A stretch of DNA of 64,000 nucleotides from positions 6,200,001 to 6,264,000 of the forward strand of contig NW_026947501.1 in NCBI RefSeq assembly GCF_034190915.1, written 5' to 3'. The notes under the pieces were generated by a model. The model ran no database searches, was not told where the DNA came from, and saw only the letters and a list, made by a program, of their open reading frames with translations. Below are positions 45,259-58,180 of the stretch, in pieces. The stretch is from Cavia porcellus. Lineage: Eukaryota > Chordata > Mammalia > Rodentia > Caviidae. The stretch's first letter is position 1; each line of letters begins with the position of its first letter. The translations under genes and the position numbers were made by a program.

Positions 45259-48200
45259 GCGGAGTGGTGCGCATTGTAAGGCTTTCTAAAAGGCCATTCA
45301 CTAGTAGGAGTCAGAAAAACATCACAGGGTGGTGTGAATAGTAGGGCCTGAATTAGGATAGACAGTGAGTGGCAACGTAAAATGGAGAAAAGCACCACGG
45401 TGTGGTCAGCATCGGAGGTCAGGAAACATGCAGTGGCAATGTAGGATAGGTTTCTGAAAAACATCGCGGGGTGGGGTGCATTGTAAGGGTTTCTAACAGG
45501 GCATTCCCTAGTAGGAGTGAGAAAAATATAATGGGCCGGTGTGAATCGGAAGGCCTGAATCAGGATAGGCAGTGAGTGGCAATGTAGGATGGAGAAGGGC
45601 ACCACGGGTGCTCAGGATGGGGAGATCAGGAAACATGCAGTGGCAATATAGGATAGGTTTCTGAAAAACATTGCGGGGTGGTGCTCATTGTAAGGGTTTC
45701 TAAAAGGCCTTTCACTAGTAGGAGTGAGAAAAACATCACAGGGTCGTTTGAATAAGATGTTCTGAATGAGGATAGGGAGTGAGTGGCAATGTAGGATGGA
45801 GAAAAGCACCACGGGGTGGTCAGAATGGGGAGTTCAGGAAATATGATTGGCAAAGTAGGATAGGTTTCTGAAAAACATCGCGGGGTTGTGGGCATGGTAA
45901 GTGTTTGTAGCAGGCCATTCACTAGTAGGAGTGAGAAAATCATCACGGGGTGGTGTGAATCGGAAGGCCTGAATTAGGATGGGCACTGAGTGGCAATGAA
46001 GAATGGAGAAAAGCACCACAGGGTGGTCAACATGGGGTGGTCAGGAAACATGTAGTGGGAATATAGGATAGGTTTTTGAAAAAAAAAGCGGGGTGGTGCG
46101 CATTGTAAGGGTTTTCTAACAGGCCATTCACTAGTAGGAGTGAGAAAAACATTACGGGGTGGTTTGAATCAGATGTTCTGAATTAGGATAGACAGTGAGT
46201 GGCAATTTAGGATGGAGAAATACACCAAGGGGTGGTCAGCATGCAGAGGTCAGGACCCATGCATTGGCAATGTAGGATAAGTTTATGAAAAACATCGCCG
46301 GGTGGTGCGCATTGTAGGGGTTTCTAACATTCCTTTCACTAGTAGGAGTGAGAAAAATATCACGGCGTGGTGTGAATTGGAGGCCCTGAATAAGGCTAGG
46401 CAGTGATCGGCAATGTAGGATGGAGAAAAGCACCACGGGATGGTCATCATGGAGAGGTCAGGACTCAGGCAGTGGCAATGTAGGATAGGTTCCTGAAAAA
46501 CATTGCGGGTGGTGAGAATTGTATGGTTTTTTAACAGTCCATTCACTAATGGCAGTGAGAAAAACATCACGGGATGGTGTCAATCAGATGTTCTGAATTA
46601 GGATAGGCAGTGAGTGGCAATGTAGGATGGAGAAAAGCACCATAGGGTGGTCAGCATGGGGAGGTCACGAAACATGCAGTGGCAATGTAGGATAGGTTTC
46701 TGAAAAACATCGCGGGGTGGTGCGCATTTTAAGGGTTTCTAACAGGCCATTCACAAGTAGAAGTGAGAAAAAATTCACGGGGTGGTGTGAATTGGAGGGC
46801 CTGAATCAGGATAGGCAGTGAGTGGCAATGTAGGATGGAGAAAAGCACAACACGGTATTCAGGATGGGGAGGTCAGGAAACATGCAGTGGCAATGTAGGA
46901 TAGGTTACTGAAAAACATCGCAGCGTAGTGCGCATTTTAAGGGTTTATAACAGGCCATTCACTAGTAGGAGTGAGAAATACAACATGGTGTCGTGTGAAT
47001 CAGAGGGCCTGAATCAAGTTAGACAGTGAGTCGCCATGTAGGATGGAGAAAAGCACCATGGGTTGGAGAGCATGGGGAGGTCAGGAAACATGCATTTGCA
47101 ATGTAGGATAGGTTTCTGAAAAACGTCGCGTGGTTGTGTGCATTGTAAGGATTTGCAGCAGGCTATTCACTAGTAGGAGTGAGAAAAACATCACGGGGTG
47201 GTGTAAATCGGAGGGCCTGAATTAGGATAGGCAGTGAGTGGCAATAAAGAATGGAGAAAAGCACCACGGGATGGACAACATGGGGAGGTCAGGAAACTTG
47301 CAATGGCAATGTAGGATACGTTAATGGAAAACATCGCGGGGGGTGTGCATTTTAAGGCTTTCTAACAAGCCATTCACAAGTAGGAGTGAAAAAAACATCA
47401 GGGGGTGGTGTGAAACGGAGGATCTGAATCAAGATAGACTGTGAGTGGCAATGTAGGATGGAGAAAAGCACCACGGGTTGGTGAGCAAGGGGAGGTCAGG
47501 AAACATGCATTGGCAATGTAGGATAGGTGTCTGAAAAACATCTCCGGGTAATGCGAATTCTAAGGGTTTGTTGCAGGCCATTCACTGGTAGGAGTCATAA
47601 AAACATCACGGAGTGGTGTGAATCGGAGGGCCTGAATTAGGATAGGCAGTGAGGGGCAATGGAGAATGGAGAAAAGCACCACGGGTGGTCAACATGGGGA
47701 GGTCAGGAAACATGCAATGGCAATGTAGGATAGGTTTCTTAAAAGCATCGCGGGGTGGTTCCCATTGTAAGGGTTTCTAAAAGGCCTTTCACTAGTAGGA
47801 ATGAGAAAAACATCACGGGGTGGTGTGAATCGAAGGACTTGAATTAGGATAGGCAGTGAGTGGCAATGCAGGATGGAGAAAAGCACCACGCATTTCTCAT
47901 CATGGGGAGGCTAGGAAACATGCAGTGGCAAAGTAGAATAGATTTTGGATAAACATCTCTGGGTGGTTCGCATTGTAAGGCTTTCTAACAGGCCATTAAA
48001 TAGTATGAGTGAGAACAACATCACGGGGTGGTGTGAATCAAAGGGCCTGATTTAGGATAGGCAGTGAGTGACAAAGTAGGATGGAGAAAAGCACCACGGG
48101 GTGGTCAGCATGGGAGGTCAAGAAACATGCAGTGGCAATGTAGTATAGGTTTCTGAACAAAAAAGCGGGGTGGTTCGCATTGCAAGGCTTTCTAACAGGC

Positions 48201-48629
48201 CATTCACTAGTAGGAGTGAAAAAAAACATCAAGGGGTGGTGTTAATCGAAGGGCCTGATTTAGGATAGGAAGTGAGTGGCAATGTAGGATGGTTGAAAAC
48301 ACCACGGGGTGGTCAGGATGGGGAGGTCAGGACACATGCAGTGGCTACGTAGGATAGTTTTCTGAAAAACATCACGGGATGGTGCGCATTTTAAAGGTTT
48401 CTAAAAGGCCGTTCATTAGTAGGAATGAGAAAAACATCGCGGCGTGATTTGAATAAGAGGGACTGAATCAGGATAGGCAGTGAGTGGCAATGTAGGATGG
48501 AGAAAAGCACCATGGTGTGGTCAGCATGTTGATATCAGGACACATGAAGTGGCTATGTAGGATAGGTTTCTGAAAAACATCGCAGGGTTGTGCGCATTGT
48601 AATGGGTTCTAACAGGCCATTCACTACTA

Positions 48630-49459
48630 GAAGTAGAAAAACATCGCAGGGTGGTGTGAATCGGAGGTCCAGAATCAGGATAGGCAGTGAGTGGCAATGT
48701 AGGATGGAGGAAAGAACCACGGGGTGGTCTGGATGGGGAGGTCAGGAAACATGCAGTGGCAATGTTGGATTGGTTTCTAAAAAACATTGCGGGGTGGTGC
48801 ACATTGTAAGGTTTCCTAACAGGCTTTTCACTAATTAGAGTGAGAAATACATCATGGTGTGGTGTGAATCGGAGGGCCAGAATTATGATAGGCAGTGAGT
48901 GGCAATGTAGGATGTAGAAAAGCACCATGGGATGGTCATCATGGGGAGGTCAGGACACATGCAGTGGCAATGTAGGATAGGTTTCTGAAAAACATCACGG
49001 GTGGTGCACATTGTAACCCATTCTAACAGGCCATTCACTAGTAGGAGTGAGAAAAACATCGCAGGGTGGTGTGAATCGGAGGGCCAGAATCAGGATAGGC
49101 AGTGAGTGGCAATGTAGGATGGAGGAAAGAACCACGGGGTGGTCTGGATGGGGAGGTCAGGAAACATGCAGTGGCAATGTTGGATTGGTTTCTAAAAAAC
49201 ATTGCGGGGTGGTGCACATTGTAAGGTTTCCTAACAGGCTTTTCACTAATAGGAGTGAGAAATACATCATGGTGTGTTGTGAATCGGAGGGCCAGAATTA
49301 TGATAGGCAGTGAGTGGCAATGTAGGATGGAGAAAAGCACCATGGGATGGTCATCATGGGGAGGTCAGGACACATGCAGTGGCAATGTAGGATAGGTTTC
49401 TGAAAAACATCACGGGTGGTGCACATTGTAACCCATTCTAACAGGCCATTCACTAGTAG
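48630..49459 (+). repeat. Two-monomer (415-bp) tandem duplication
   Basis: GCAGGGTGGTGTGAATCGG starts at 48,646 and again at 49,061. Downstream, CCACGGGGTGGTCTGGATGG, TTGGATTGGTTTCTAA and CATTGTAACCCATTCTAACA follow in both copies. The first S copy has this block once (28,815-29,200), so the duplication happened after S itself was duplicated. Confidence 0.88.
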
Positions 49460-49947
49460 GAGTGAGAAAAACATCACGGGGTGGTGTGAATCGGAGGGCC
49501 TGAATCAGGATAGGCCGTGAGTGGCAATGTAGGATGGAGAAAAGCTCCACGGGGTGGTCAGTATGGAGATGTCAGGAAACATGCAGTGGCAATGTAGGAT
49601 AGGTTTCTGAAAAAATAGTGGGGTAGTGCGCATTGTAAGGGTTTCTAACAGGCCATTCACTAGTACGAGTGAGAAATACATCATGGTGTGGTGTGAATCG
49701 GAGGGCATGAATCAAGATAGACAGTGAGGGGCAATGTACGATGGAGAAAAGCACCATGGGTTGGTGAGCATTGTGAGGTCAGGAAGAATGCATTGGCAAT
49801 GTAGGATAGGTTTTTGAAAAAAAAAAGCGGGGTGGTGCGCATTGTAAGGCTTTCTAACAGGCCATTCACTACCAGGAGTGAGTAAAACATCACGGGTGGT
49901 GTGAATCGGAGGGCCTGAATTAGGATAGGCACTGAGTGGCAATGTAG

Positions 49948-52584
49948 GTTGGAGAAAAGCACCACGGTGTGGTCAGCATGCGGAGTTCAGGAAAAATGCA
50001 GTGGCAATGTAGGATAGGTTTCTGAAAAACATCGCGGAGTGGTGCGCATTGTTAGGATTTCTAACAAGCCATTCACAAGTAGGAGTGAGAAAAACATCAT
50101 GGGGTGGTGTGAATCGGAGGGACTGAATTAGGATAGTCTGTGAGTGGCAATGTAGGATGGAGAAAACACCACGGGTTTGTCAGCATGGGGAGGCAAGGAA
50201 ACATGCAGTGGCACTGTCGAATAGGTTTCTGATAAACATCGCTGGGTGGTACGCATTGTAAGGGTTTCTAACAGGCCGTTCACTAGTAGCAGTGAGAACA
50301 ACATCACGGGGTGATGTGAATCGGAGGGCCTCAATTAGGATAGGCATTGAGTGGCAATGTAGGATGGAGAAAAGCACCACAGGGTGGTCACCATGGGGAG
50401 GTGAGGAAACATGCAGTGGCAATGTAAGAGAGGTTTCTGAAAAAAAAAAGCGGAATGATGCGCAATGTAAGGGTTTAAAACAGGCCCTTCACTAGTAGGA
50501 GTGAGAAAAACATCATGGGGTGGTGTGAATCGGAGGGCCAGAATTATGATAGGGAGTGAGGGTCAATGTAGGATGGAGAAAAGCACCATGGGGTGGTCTT
50601 CATGGGGAGGTCAGGACACATGCAGTGGCAATGAAGGATAGGTTTCTGAAAAACATCGCAGGTGGTGTGCATTGTAACACTTTCAAACAGGCCATTCACT
50701 AGTAGGAGTGAGAAAAACATCACGGGGTGGTGTGAATCGGAGGGCCTGAATTAGGTTAGAGAAAAGCACCACGGTGTGGTCAGCATGCGGATGTCAGGAA
50801 ACATGCAGTGTCAATGTAGGATAGGTTTCTGAAAAACACCACGGGTTGGTGCGCATTGTAAGCTTTTCTAACAGGGCATTCACTGGTAGGAGTGAGAAAA
50901 ACATCACGGGGTGGTGTGAATCGGACGGCCTGAATTATTATAGGCAGTGAGTGGCAATGTAGGATGGAAAAAAGCACCACAGTGTGGTCAGCATGGGGAG
51001 GGCAGGAAACATACAGTGGCAATGTAGGATAGGATTCTGAAAAACATCGCGGGGTGGTGCGCATTGTAAGTGTTTCTAACAGGCCATCCACTAGTAGAAG
51101 TGAGAAAAACATCACAGTGTGGTGTGAATCGGAGGGCCTGAATCAGGATAGGCAGTGAGTGGCAATGTAGGATGGAGAAAAGCACCACGGCGTGGTCAGA
51201 ATTGGGAGGTCAGGAAACATGCAGTGGCAATGTAGCACAGGTTTCTGATAAACATCGTGGGGTAGTGCACATTGTAAGGGTCTCTAATGGGCCATTCACT
51301 AGTAGGAGTGAGAAATACATCATTCTGTGGTGTGAATTGGAGAGCCTGAATCAAGATAGATAGTGAGTGGCAATGTAGGATGGAGAAAAGCACCACGGGT
51401 TGGTGTGCATAGGGAGGTCAGGAAACATGCAATGGCAATGTAGGATAGATTTCTGAAAATCATCGCCGGGTGTTGGGCATTGTAATGGTTTGTAGCAGGC
51501 CATTCATTAGTAGGAGTGAGAAAAACATCAAGCGGTGGTGTGAATCGTAGGGCCTGAATTAGGATAGGCAGTGAGTGGCAATGAAGAATGGAGAAAAGCA
51601 CCAAGTGGTGGTCAACATGGGGAGGTCAGGTAACATGCAATGGCAATGTAGGATAGGTTTCTGAAAAACATCACGGGGTGGTGAGAATTGTAAGGCTTTC
51701 TAACAAGCCATTCACAAGTAGGAGTGAAAAAAACATCACAGGGTGGTGTGAATCAGAGGGCTTCAATTAGGATAGGCTGTCAATGGCAATGTAGGATGGA
51801 GAAAAGCACCCCAGGTTTGTCAGCATGGGGAGGCAAGGAATCATGCAGTGGCAATATAGAATAGGTTTCTAATAAACATCGCTGGGTGGTGCGCTTTGTA
51901 TGGGATTCTAACAGGCCATTCACTAGTAGGAGTGAGAACAACAACATGGGGTGGTGTGAATCGGAGGGCCTGAATTAGGATCGGCATTGAGTGGCAATGC
52001 AGGATGGAGAAAAGCCCCACAGGGTGGTAAGCATGGGGAGGTCAGGAAACATGCAGTGGCAATGTAGGATAGTTTTTTGAAAAACATCACGGAGTGGTGC
52101 GCATTGTAAGGGTTTCTAACAGGCCATTCACTAGTAGGAGGGAGAAAAACATCACGGCTGGTGTGAATTAGTTGTTCTGAATTAGGATAGGCAGTGAATG
52201 GCAATGTAGGATGCAGAAAAGCACCACGGGGTGGTCAGCATGGGGAGGTCTGGAAACATGCATTGGCAATGTAGGATAGGTTTCTAAAAAACATCACCGG
52301 GTGGTGCGCATTGTAAAGCTATCTAAAAGGCCATTCACTAGTAGGATAGAGAAAAATGTCCCGGGGTGGTGCGTATCGGAGGGCCTGATTTAGGATAGGC
52401 AGTGAGTGGCAATGTAGGATGGAGAAAAGCACCACGGGTTTGTCAGCATGGGGAGGTAAGGAAACATGCAGTTGCAATGTAGAATAGGTTTCTGATAAAC
52501 ATCGCTGGGTGGTGCACATTGTAAGGGTTTCTAACAGGCCATTCACTAGTAGGAGTGAGAAAAACATCACGGGGTGGTGTGAAT
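49948..52584 (+). repeat. Higher-order repeat H6, diverged and incomplete
   Basis: Collinear with H1 at a constant offset of 20,247 from the start to about 52,570. It has more differences than H1-H5 have among themselves, for example GGTTGGAG at 49,947 and GAGGGTCAATGTAGG near 50,560. It shares GCAGGTGG (near 50,658) with H1, where H2-H5 have GCGGGTGG. The final chimeric monomer of the unit is missing: from about 52,585 the sequence continues with another CAGATGTTCTGA monomer instead. Marker at 50,748. Confidence 0.9.
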
Positions 52585-52800
52585 CAGATGTTCTGAATTA
52601 GGATAGGCAGTGAGTGGCAATGTAGGATGGAGAAAAGCACCACAGGGTGGTCAGCATGGGGAGGTCTGGAAACATGCATTGGCAATGTAGGATCCGTTTC
52701 TGAAAAACATCGCCTGGTGGTGCGCATTGTAAAGCTATCTAACAGGCCATTCACTAGTAGGATAGAGAAAAATATAACGGGGTGGTGTGAATGGAGGGCC
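52169..52800 (+). repeat. Two-monomer step repeat at the broken end of H6
   Basis: GAGGTCTGGAAACATGCATT at 52,245 recurs at 52,661, 416 bases on. It is followed in both by GCATTGTAAAGCTATCTAA and TAGGATAGAGAAAAAT. The repeat overlaps the point where H6 stops matching H1, so it marks the exchange that ended the unit. Related monomers stand at 59,720 and 62,806. Confidence 0.8.
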
Positions 52801-53216
52801 TGAATTAGGATAGGCAGTGAGGGGCAATGAAAAACGGAGAAAAGCACCACGGTGTTGTAAGCATGGTGAGGTCAGGAAACTTCCAGTTGCATTGTAGGGT
52901 AGGTTTCTGAAAAATATCGCGGGGTGGTTCGCATTTTAAGGATTGTAGCAGGCCATTCACTAGTAGGAGTGAGAAAAACATCAAGGGGTGGTGTGAATCG
53001 GAGGGCTTGAATTAGGATAGGTATTGAGTGGCAATGAAGAATGGAGAAAAGCATCACGGGGTGGTCGACATGGGGAGGTCAGGAAACATGCAGTGGCAAA
53101 GTAGGATAGGTTTCTGAAAAACATCGCGGGGTCGTGCACATTGTAAGGATTTCTAACAGGCCGTTATCTAGTACGAGTGAGAACAACATCAGGGGGTGGT
53201 GTGAATCCAAGGGCCT
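52801..53216 (+). repeat. Ordinary monomers (GTCGACATG and TTATCTAG types)
   Basis: Order as at 8,460 and 12,990: a monomer with TTGTAGCAGGCC and GTCGACATGG, then CCGTTATCTAGTACGAGTG. This is an old module remnant. Confidence 0.65.
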
Positions 53217-54022
53217 GAATTAGGATAGGCATTGAGTGGCAATGTATAATGGAGAAAAGCACCAGAGTGTGGTCAGCATGGGGAGGTGAGGAAACATGCA
53301 GTGGCAATGTAGGATAGGTTTCTGAAAAAAAAAAGCGGGGTGGTGCGCATTGTAAGGATTTCTAACAGGCCATTCACTAGTAGGAGAGAGAAAAACATCA
53401 CGGGGTGGTGTGAATCGGAGGGCCATAATTAGGATAGGCAGTGAGTGGCAATGTAGGATGGACAAAAGCACCATGGGGTGGTCATCATGGGGAGGTCAGG
53501 AAACACGCAGTGGCAATATAGGATAGTTTACTGAAAAACATCATGCGGTGGTGCGCATTGTAAGGGTTTCTAACAAGCCATTCACTAGTAGGAGTGAGAA
53601 AAACATCACGGTGTGGTGTGAATCAGATGTTCTGAATTAGGATAGGCAGTGAGTGCAATGTAGGATGGAGAAAAGCACCACGGGATGGTCAGCACGGGGA
53701 GGTCAGGAAACATGCATTGGCAATGTAGGATAGGTTTGTGAAAAACATCGCAGGGTGGTGCGCATTGTAAGGCTTTCTAACAGGGCATTCACTAGTAGGA
53801 GTGAGAAAAACATAACGGGGTGGTGTGAATCGAAGGGCCTGAATTTGGATAGGCAGTGAGTGGTAACGTAAAATGGAGAAAAGCACCTCGGTGTGGTCAG
53901 TATGGGGAGGTGAGGAAACATGCATTGGCAATGTAGGATAGGTTTCTGAAAAACATTGTAGGGTGGTGCTCATTGTAAGGGTTTCTAAAAGGCCATTCAC
54001 TAGTAGGAGTGAGAAATACATT
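53217..54022 (+). repeat. Dispersed four-monomer module M, copy 2
   Basis: Same order as 9,540-10,343, including CAATATAGGATAGTTT, a CAGATGTTCTGAATTAGG monomer with the short AGTGAGTGCAATG (two bases lost) and GGTAACGTAAAATGG. Its presence about 43.7 kb from copy 1 shows old long-range exchange. Confidence 0.75.
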
Positions 54023-54039
54023 ACGGGGTGGTGTGAATC

Positions 54040-55480
54040 AGAGGGCCTGATTCAAGTTAGACAGTGAGTTGCAATGTAGGATGGAGAAAAGCACCATGGG
54101 TTTGTCAGCATGGGGAGGCAAGGAAACATGCAGTGGCAATGTAGAATAGGTTTCGGATAAACATCTTTGTGTGGTGCGAATTGTAAGAGTTTATAACAAG
54201 CCATTCAATAGTACCAGTGAGAACAACATCACGGGGTGGTGTGAATCGAAGGGCCTGATTTAGGATAGGCAGTGAGTGGCAAAGTAGGATGGAGAAAAGC
54301 ACCACGGGGTGGTCAGCATGGGGAGGTCAAGAAACATGCGGTGGCAATATAGTATAGGTTTCTGAAAAATAAAGCAGTGTGGTTCGCTTTGTAAGGCTTT
54401 CTAACAGGCCATTCACTAGTAGGAGTGAAAAAAACATCACGGGGTGGTGTTAATCGAAGGGCCTGATTTAGGATAGGAAGTGAGTGGCAACGTAGGATGG
54501 AGGAAAACACCATGGGGTGGTCAGGATGGTGAGGTCAGGACACATGCAGTGGCTATGTTGGATAGGATTCTGAAAAACATCACGGGGTTGTATGCATTGT
54601 AATGGTTTCTAACAGGCCATTCACTAATAGAAGTAGAAAAACATTGCAGGGTGGTGTGAATCGGAGGGCCAGAATCAGGATAGGCAGTGAGTGGCAATGT
54701 AGGATGGAGGAAAGCACCACGGAGTGGTCAAGATGGGGAGGTCAGGAAACATGCAGTGGCAATGTAGGATAGGTTACTAAAAAACATCGCGGGGTGGTGC
54801 GCATTGTAAGGGTTACTAACAGGTCATTCACTAATAGGAGTGAGAAATACATCATGGTGTGGTGTAAATCAGAGGGCCTGAATCAAGATAGACAGTGAGT
54901 GGCAACGGCGGATGGAGAAAAGCACCACGGGGTGGTCAGCATGGGGAGGTCAGGAAACATGCAGTGGCAATGAAAGATAAGTTTCTGAAAAACATCGCGG
55001 GGTAGTGGGCATTGTACGGGTTTCTAACAGGCCATTCACTAGTAGGAATGAGAAAAACATCACGGGGTAGTGTGAATCGGAGGGCCTGAATCAGGATAGG
55101 CCGTGAGTGGCAATGTAGGATGGAGAAAACACCACGGGTTTGTCAGCATGGGGAGGCAAGGAAACATGCAGTGGCAATGTCGAATAGGTTTCTGATAAAC
55201 ATCGCTCGGTGGTACGCATTGTAAGGGTTTCTACAGGCCGTTCACTGTTAGGAGTGAGAACAACGTCACGGGTTGGTGTGAAACGGATGGCCTCAATTAG
55301 GATAGGCATTGAGTGGCAATGTAGGATGGAGAAAAGCACCACAGGGTGGTCAGCATGGGGAGGTGAGGAAACATGCAGTAGCAAGTAGGATAGGTTCCTG
55401 AAAAAAAAGCAGAATGGTGTGCAATGTAAGGGTTTCAAACAGGCCATTCACTAGTAGGAGTGAGAAAAACATCATGGGGT
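54040..55480 (+). repeat. 29-monomer long-range repeat, first copy
   Basis: Matches about 60,057-61,497 at an offset of 6,016-6,017. Shared marks are GGATAAACATCTTTG, GGTTGTATGCATT, AACGGCGGATGG, GTTTCTGATAAACATCGCTC and CACTGTTAGGAGTGAG. A one-base loss (TTTCTACAGGCC at 55,229) and a two-base loss (GCAAGTAGG near 55,380) distinguish this copy. Confidence 0.82.
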
Positions 55481-56727
55481 GGTGTGAATCGGAGGGCCTG
55501 AATTTGTATAGGCAGTGAGTGGTAACGTAAAATGGAGAAAAGCACCTCGGTGTGGTCAGTATGGGGAGGTGAGGAAACATGCAGTGGCAATGTAGGATAG
55601 GTTTCTGAAAAATATCGCGGGGTGGTGCGCATTATAAGGGTGTCTAACAGGCCATTCACTAGTAGGAGTGAGAAAAATATAACGGAGTGGTGTGAATCGG
55701 AGGGCCTGATTCAGGATAGGCAGTGAGTGGCAATATAGGATGGAGAAAAGCACCACGGGGTGGTCAGGATGGGGAGGTCAGGAAACTTGTATTGGCAATG
55801 TTGGTTAGGTTTCTGAAAAACATTGTAGGGTGGTGCTCATTGTAAGGGTTTCTAAAAGGCCATTCACTTGTAGGAGTGAGAAATACATTACGGGGTGGTG
55901 TGAATCGGAGGGCCTGATTCAAGTTAGACAGTGATTGGCAATGTAGGATGGAGAAAAGCACCACGGGTTGGTGAGCATGGGGAGGTGAGGAAACATGCAG
56001 TGGCAATGAAGGATAGTTTTCTGAAAAACATCACAGGGTGGTGCGCATTGTAAGGGTTTCTAACAGGCGATTCACTAGTAGGAGTGAGAAATACATCACG
56101 GGGTGGTGTGAATTGGAAGGCTTGAATCAGGATAGGCAGTGAGTGGCAATGTAGGATGGAGAAAAGCACCACGGTGTGGTCAGCATGGGGAGGTCAGGAA
56201 ACATGCAGTGTCAATGTAGGAGAGGGTTCTGAAAAACATCGCGGCTGGTGAGAATTGTAAGGGTTTCTAACAGCGCATTCACTGGAAGGAGTGAGAAAAA
56301 GATCACGGGGTGGTGTGAATCGGAGGGCTTGAATTAGATTAAGCATTGAGTGTCCATGTATGATGGAGACAAGCACCACAGGTTGGTCAGCATGGGGAGG
56401 TGAGGAAACATGCAGTGGCAATGTAGGATAGGTTTCTGAAAAAAAAGTGGGGTGGTGCGCATTGTAAGGGTTTCTACCAGGCCATTCACTAGTAGGAGTG
56501 AAAAAAACATCCCGGGTTGTGTGAATCGGAGGGCCAAAATTAGTATAGGCAGTGAGTGGCAATGTAGGATGGAGAAAAGCACCATGGGGTGGTCATCATG
56601 GGGAGGTCAGGAAACACGCAGTGGCAATATAGGATAGTTTTCTGAAAAACCTCAAGGGGTGGTGCGCATTGTAAGGGTTTCTAACAGGCCATTCACTAGT
56701 TTAAGTGAGAAAAACATCACAGGGTGG
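55275..56727 (+). repeat. Seven-monomer tandem duplication, first unit
   Basis: Starts near GTGAAACGGATGGCCTCAAT and repeats 1,453 bases later with very few changes. Both units share GGAAACTTGTATTGGC, TTGGTTAGGTTTC, GGAGAGGGTTCTG, AACATCGCGGCTGG and CACTAGTTTAAGTGAG. Those are otherwise absent variants, so the unit is young. Confidence 0.92.
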
Positions 56728-58180
56728 TGTGAAACGGATGGCCTCAATTAGGATAGGCATTGAGTGGCAATGTAGGATGGAGAAAAGCACCACAGGGTGG
56801 TCAGCATGGGGAGGTGAGGAAACAAGCAGTAGCAATGTAGGATAGGTTCCTGAAAAAAAACGCAGAATGGTGTGCAATGTAAGGGTTTCAAACAGGCCAT
56901 TCACTAGTAGGAGTGAGAAAAACATCATGGGGTGGTGTGAATCGGAGGGCCTGAATTTGTATAGGCAGTGAGTGGTAACATAAAATGGAGAAAAGCACCT
57001 CGGTGTGGTCAGTATGGGGAGGTGAGGAAACATGCAGTGGCAATGTAGGATAGGTTTCTGAAAAACATCGCGGGGTGGTGCGCATTATAAGGGTGTCTAA
57101 CAGGCCATTCACTAGTAGGAGTGAGAAAAATATAACGGAGTGGTGTGAATCGGAGGGCCTGATTCAGGATAGGCAGTGAGTGGCAATATAGGATGGAGAA
57201 AAGCACCACGGGGTGGTCAGGATGGGGAGGTCAGGAAACTTGTATTGGCAATGTTGGTTAGGTTTCTGAAAAACATTGTAGGGTGGTGCTCATTGTAAGG
57301 GTTTCTAAAAGGCCATTCACTTGTAGGAGTGAGAAATACATTACGGGGTGGTGTGAATCGGAGGGCCTGATTCAAGTTAGACAGTGATTGGCAATGTAGG
57401 ATGGAGAAAAGCACCACAGGTTGGTGAGCATGGGGAGGTGAGGAAACATGCAGTGGCAATGAAGGATAGTTTTCTGAAAAACATCACAGGGTGGTGCGCA
57501 TTGTAAGGGTTTCTAACAGGCGATTCACTAGTAGGAGTGAGAAATACATCACGGGGTGGTGTGAATTGGAAGGCTTGAATCAGGATAGGCAGTGAGTGGC
57601 AATGGAGGATGGAGAAAAGCACCACGGTGTGGTCAGCATGGGGAGGTCAGGAAACATGCAGTGTCAATGTAGGAGAGGGTTCTGAAAAACATCGCGGCTG
57701 GTGAGAATTGTAAGGGTTTCTAACAGCGCATTCACTGGCAGGAGTGAGAAAAAGATCACGGGGTGGTGTGAATCGGAGGGCCTGAATTAGATTAAGCATT
57801 GAGTGTCCATGTATGATGGAGACAAGCACCACAGGTTGGTCAGCATGGGGAGGTGAGGAAACATGCAGTGGCAATGTAGGATAGGTTTCTGAAAAAAAAG
57901 TGGGGTGGTGCGCATTGTAAGGGTTTCTACCAGGCCATTCACTAGTAGGAGTGAAAAAAACATCCCGCGTTGTGTGAATCGGAGTGCCAAAATTAGTATA
58001 GGCAGTGAGTGGCAATGTAGGATGGAGAAAAGCACCATGGGGTGGTCATCATGGGGAGGTCAGGAAACACGCAGTGGCAATATAGGATAGTTTTCTGAAA
58101 AACATCAAGGGGTGGTGCTCATTGTAAGGGTTTCTAACAGGCCATTCACTAGTTTAAGTGAGAAAAACATCACAGGGTGG
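56728..58180 (+). repeat. Seven-monomer tandem duplication, second unit
   Basis: Differs from the first unit at a few sites only, for example CCCGCGTTGTGTG near 57,963 against CCCGGGTTGTGTG near 56,510, and GGTTCCTGAAAAAAAACGC (56,847) against GGTTCCTGAAAAAAAAGC. After 58,180 it continues as module M rather than starting a third unit. Confidence 0.92.

Larger units (their letters stand above)
44751..49947 (+). repeat. Segment S, second copy
   Basis: Collinear with 24,921-29,700, about 415 bases longer because a two-monomer block is duplicated near 48,630-49,459. Single-base differences are spread along it (for example near 45,000, 46,250 and 47,520), so it is older than the H1-H5 amplification. 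A-tracts differ in length between the copies: 11 against 15, and 11 (near 26,247) against 9 (near 46,079). Confidence 0.85.
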
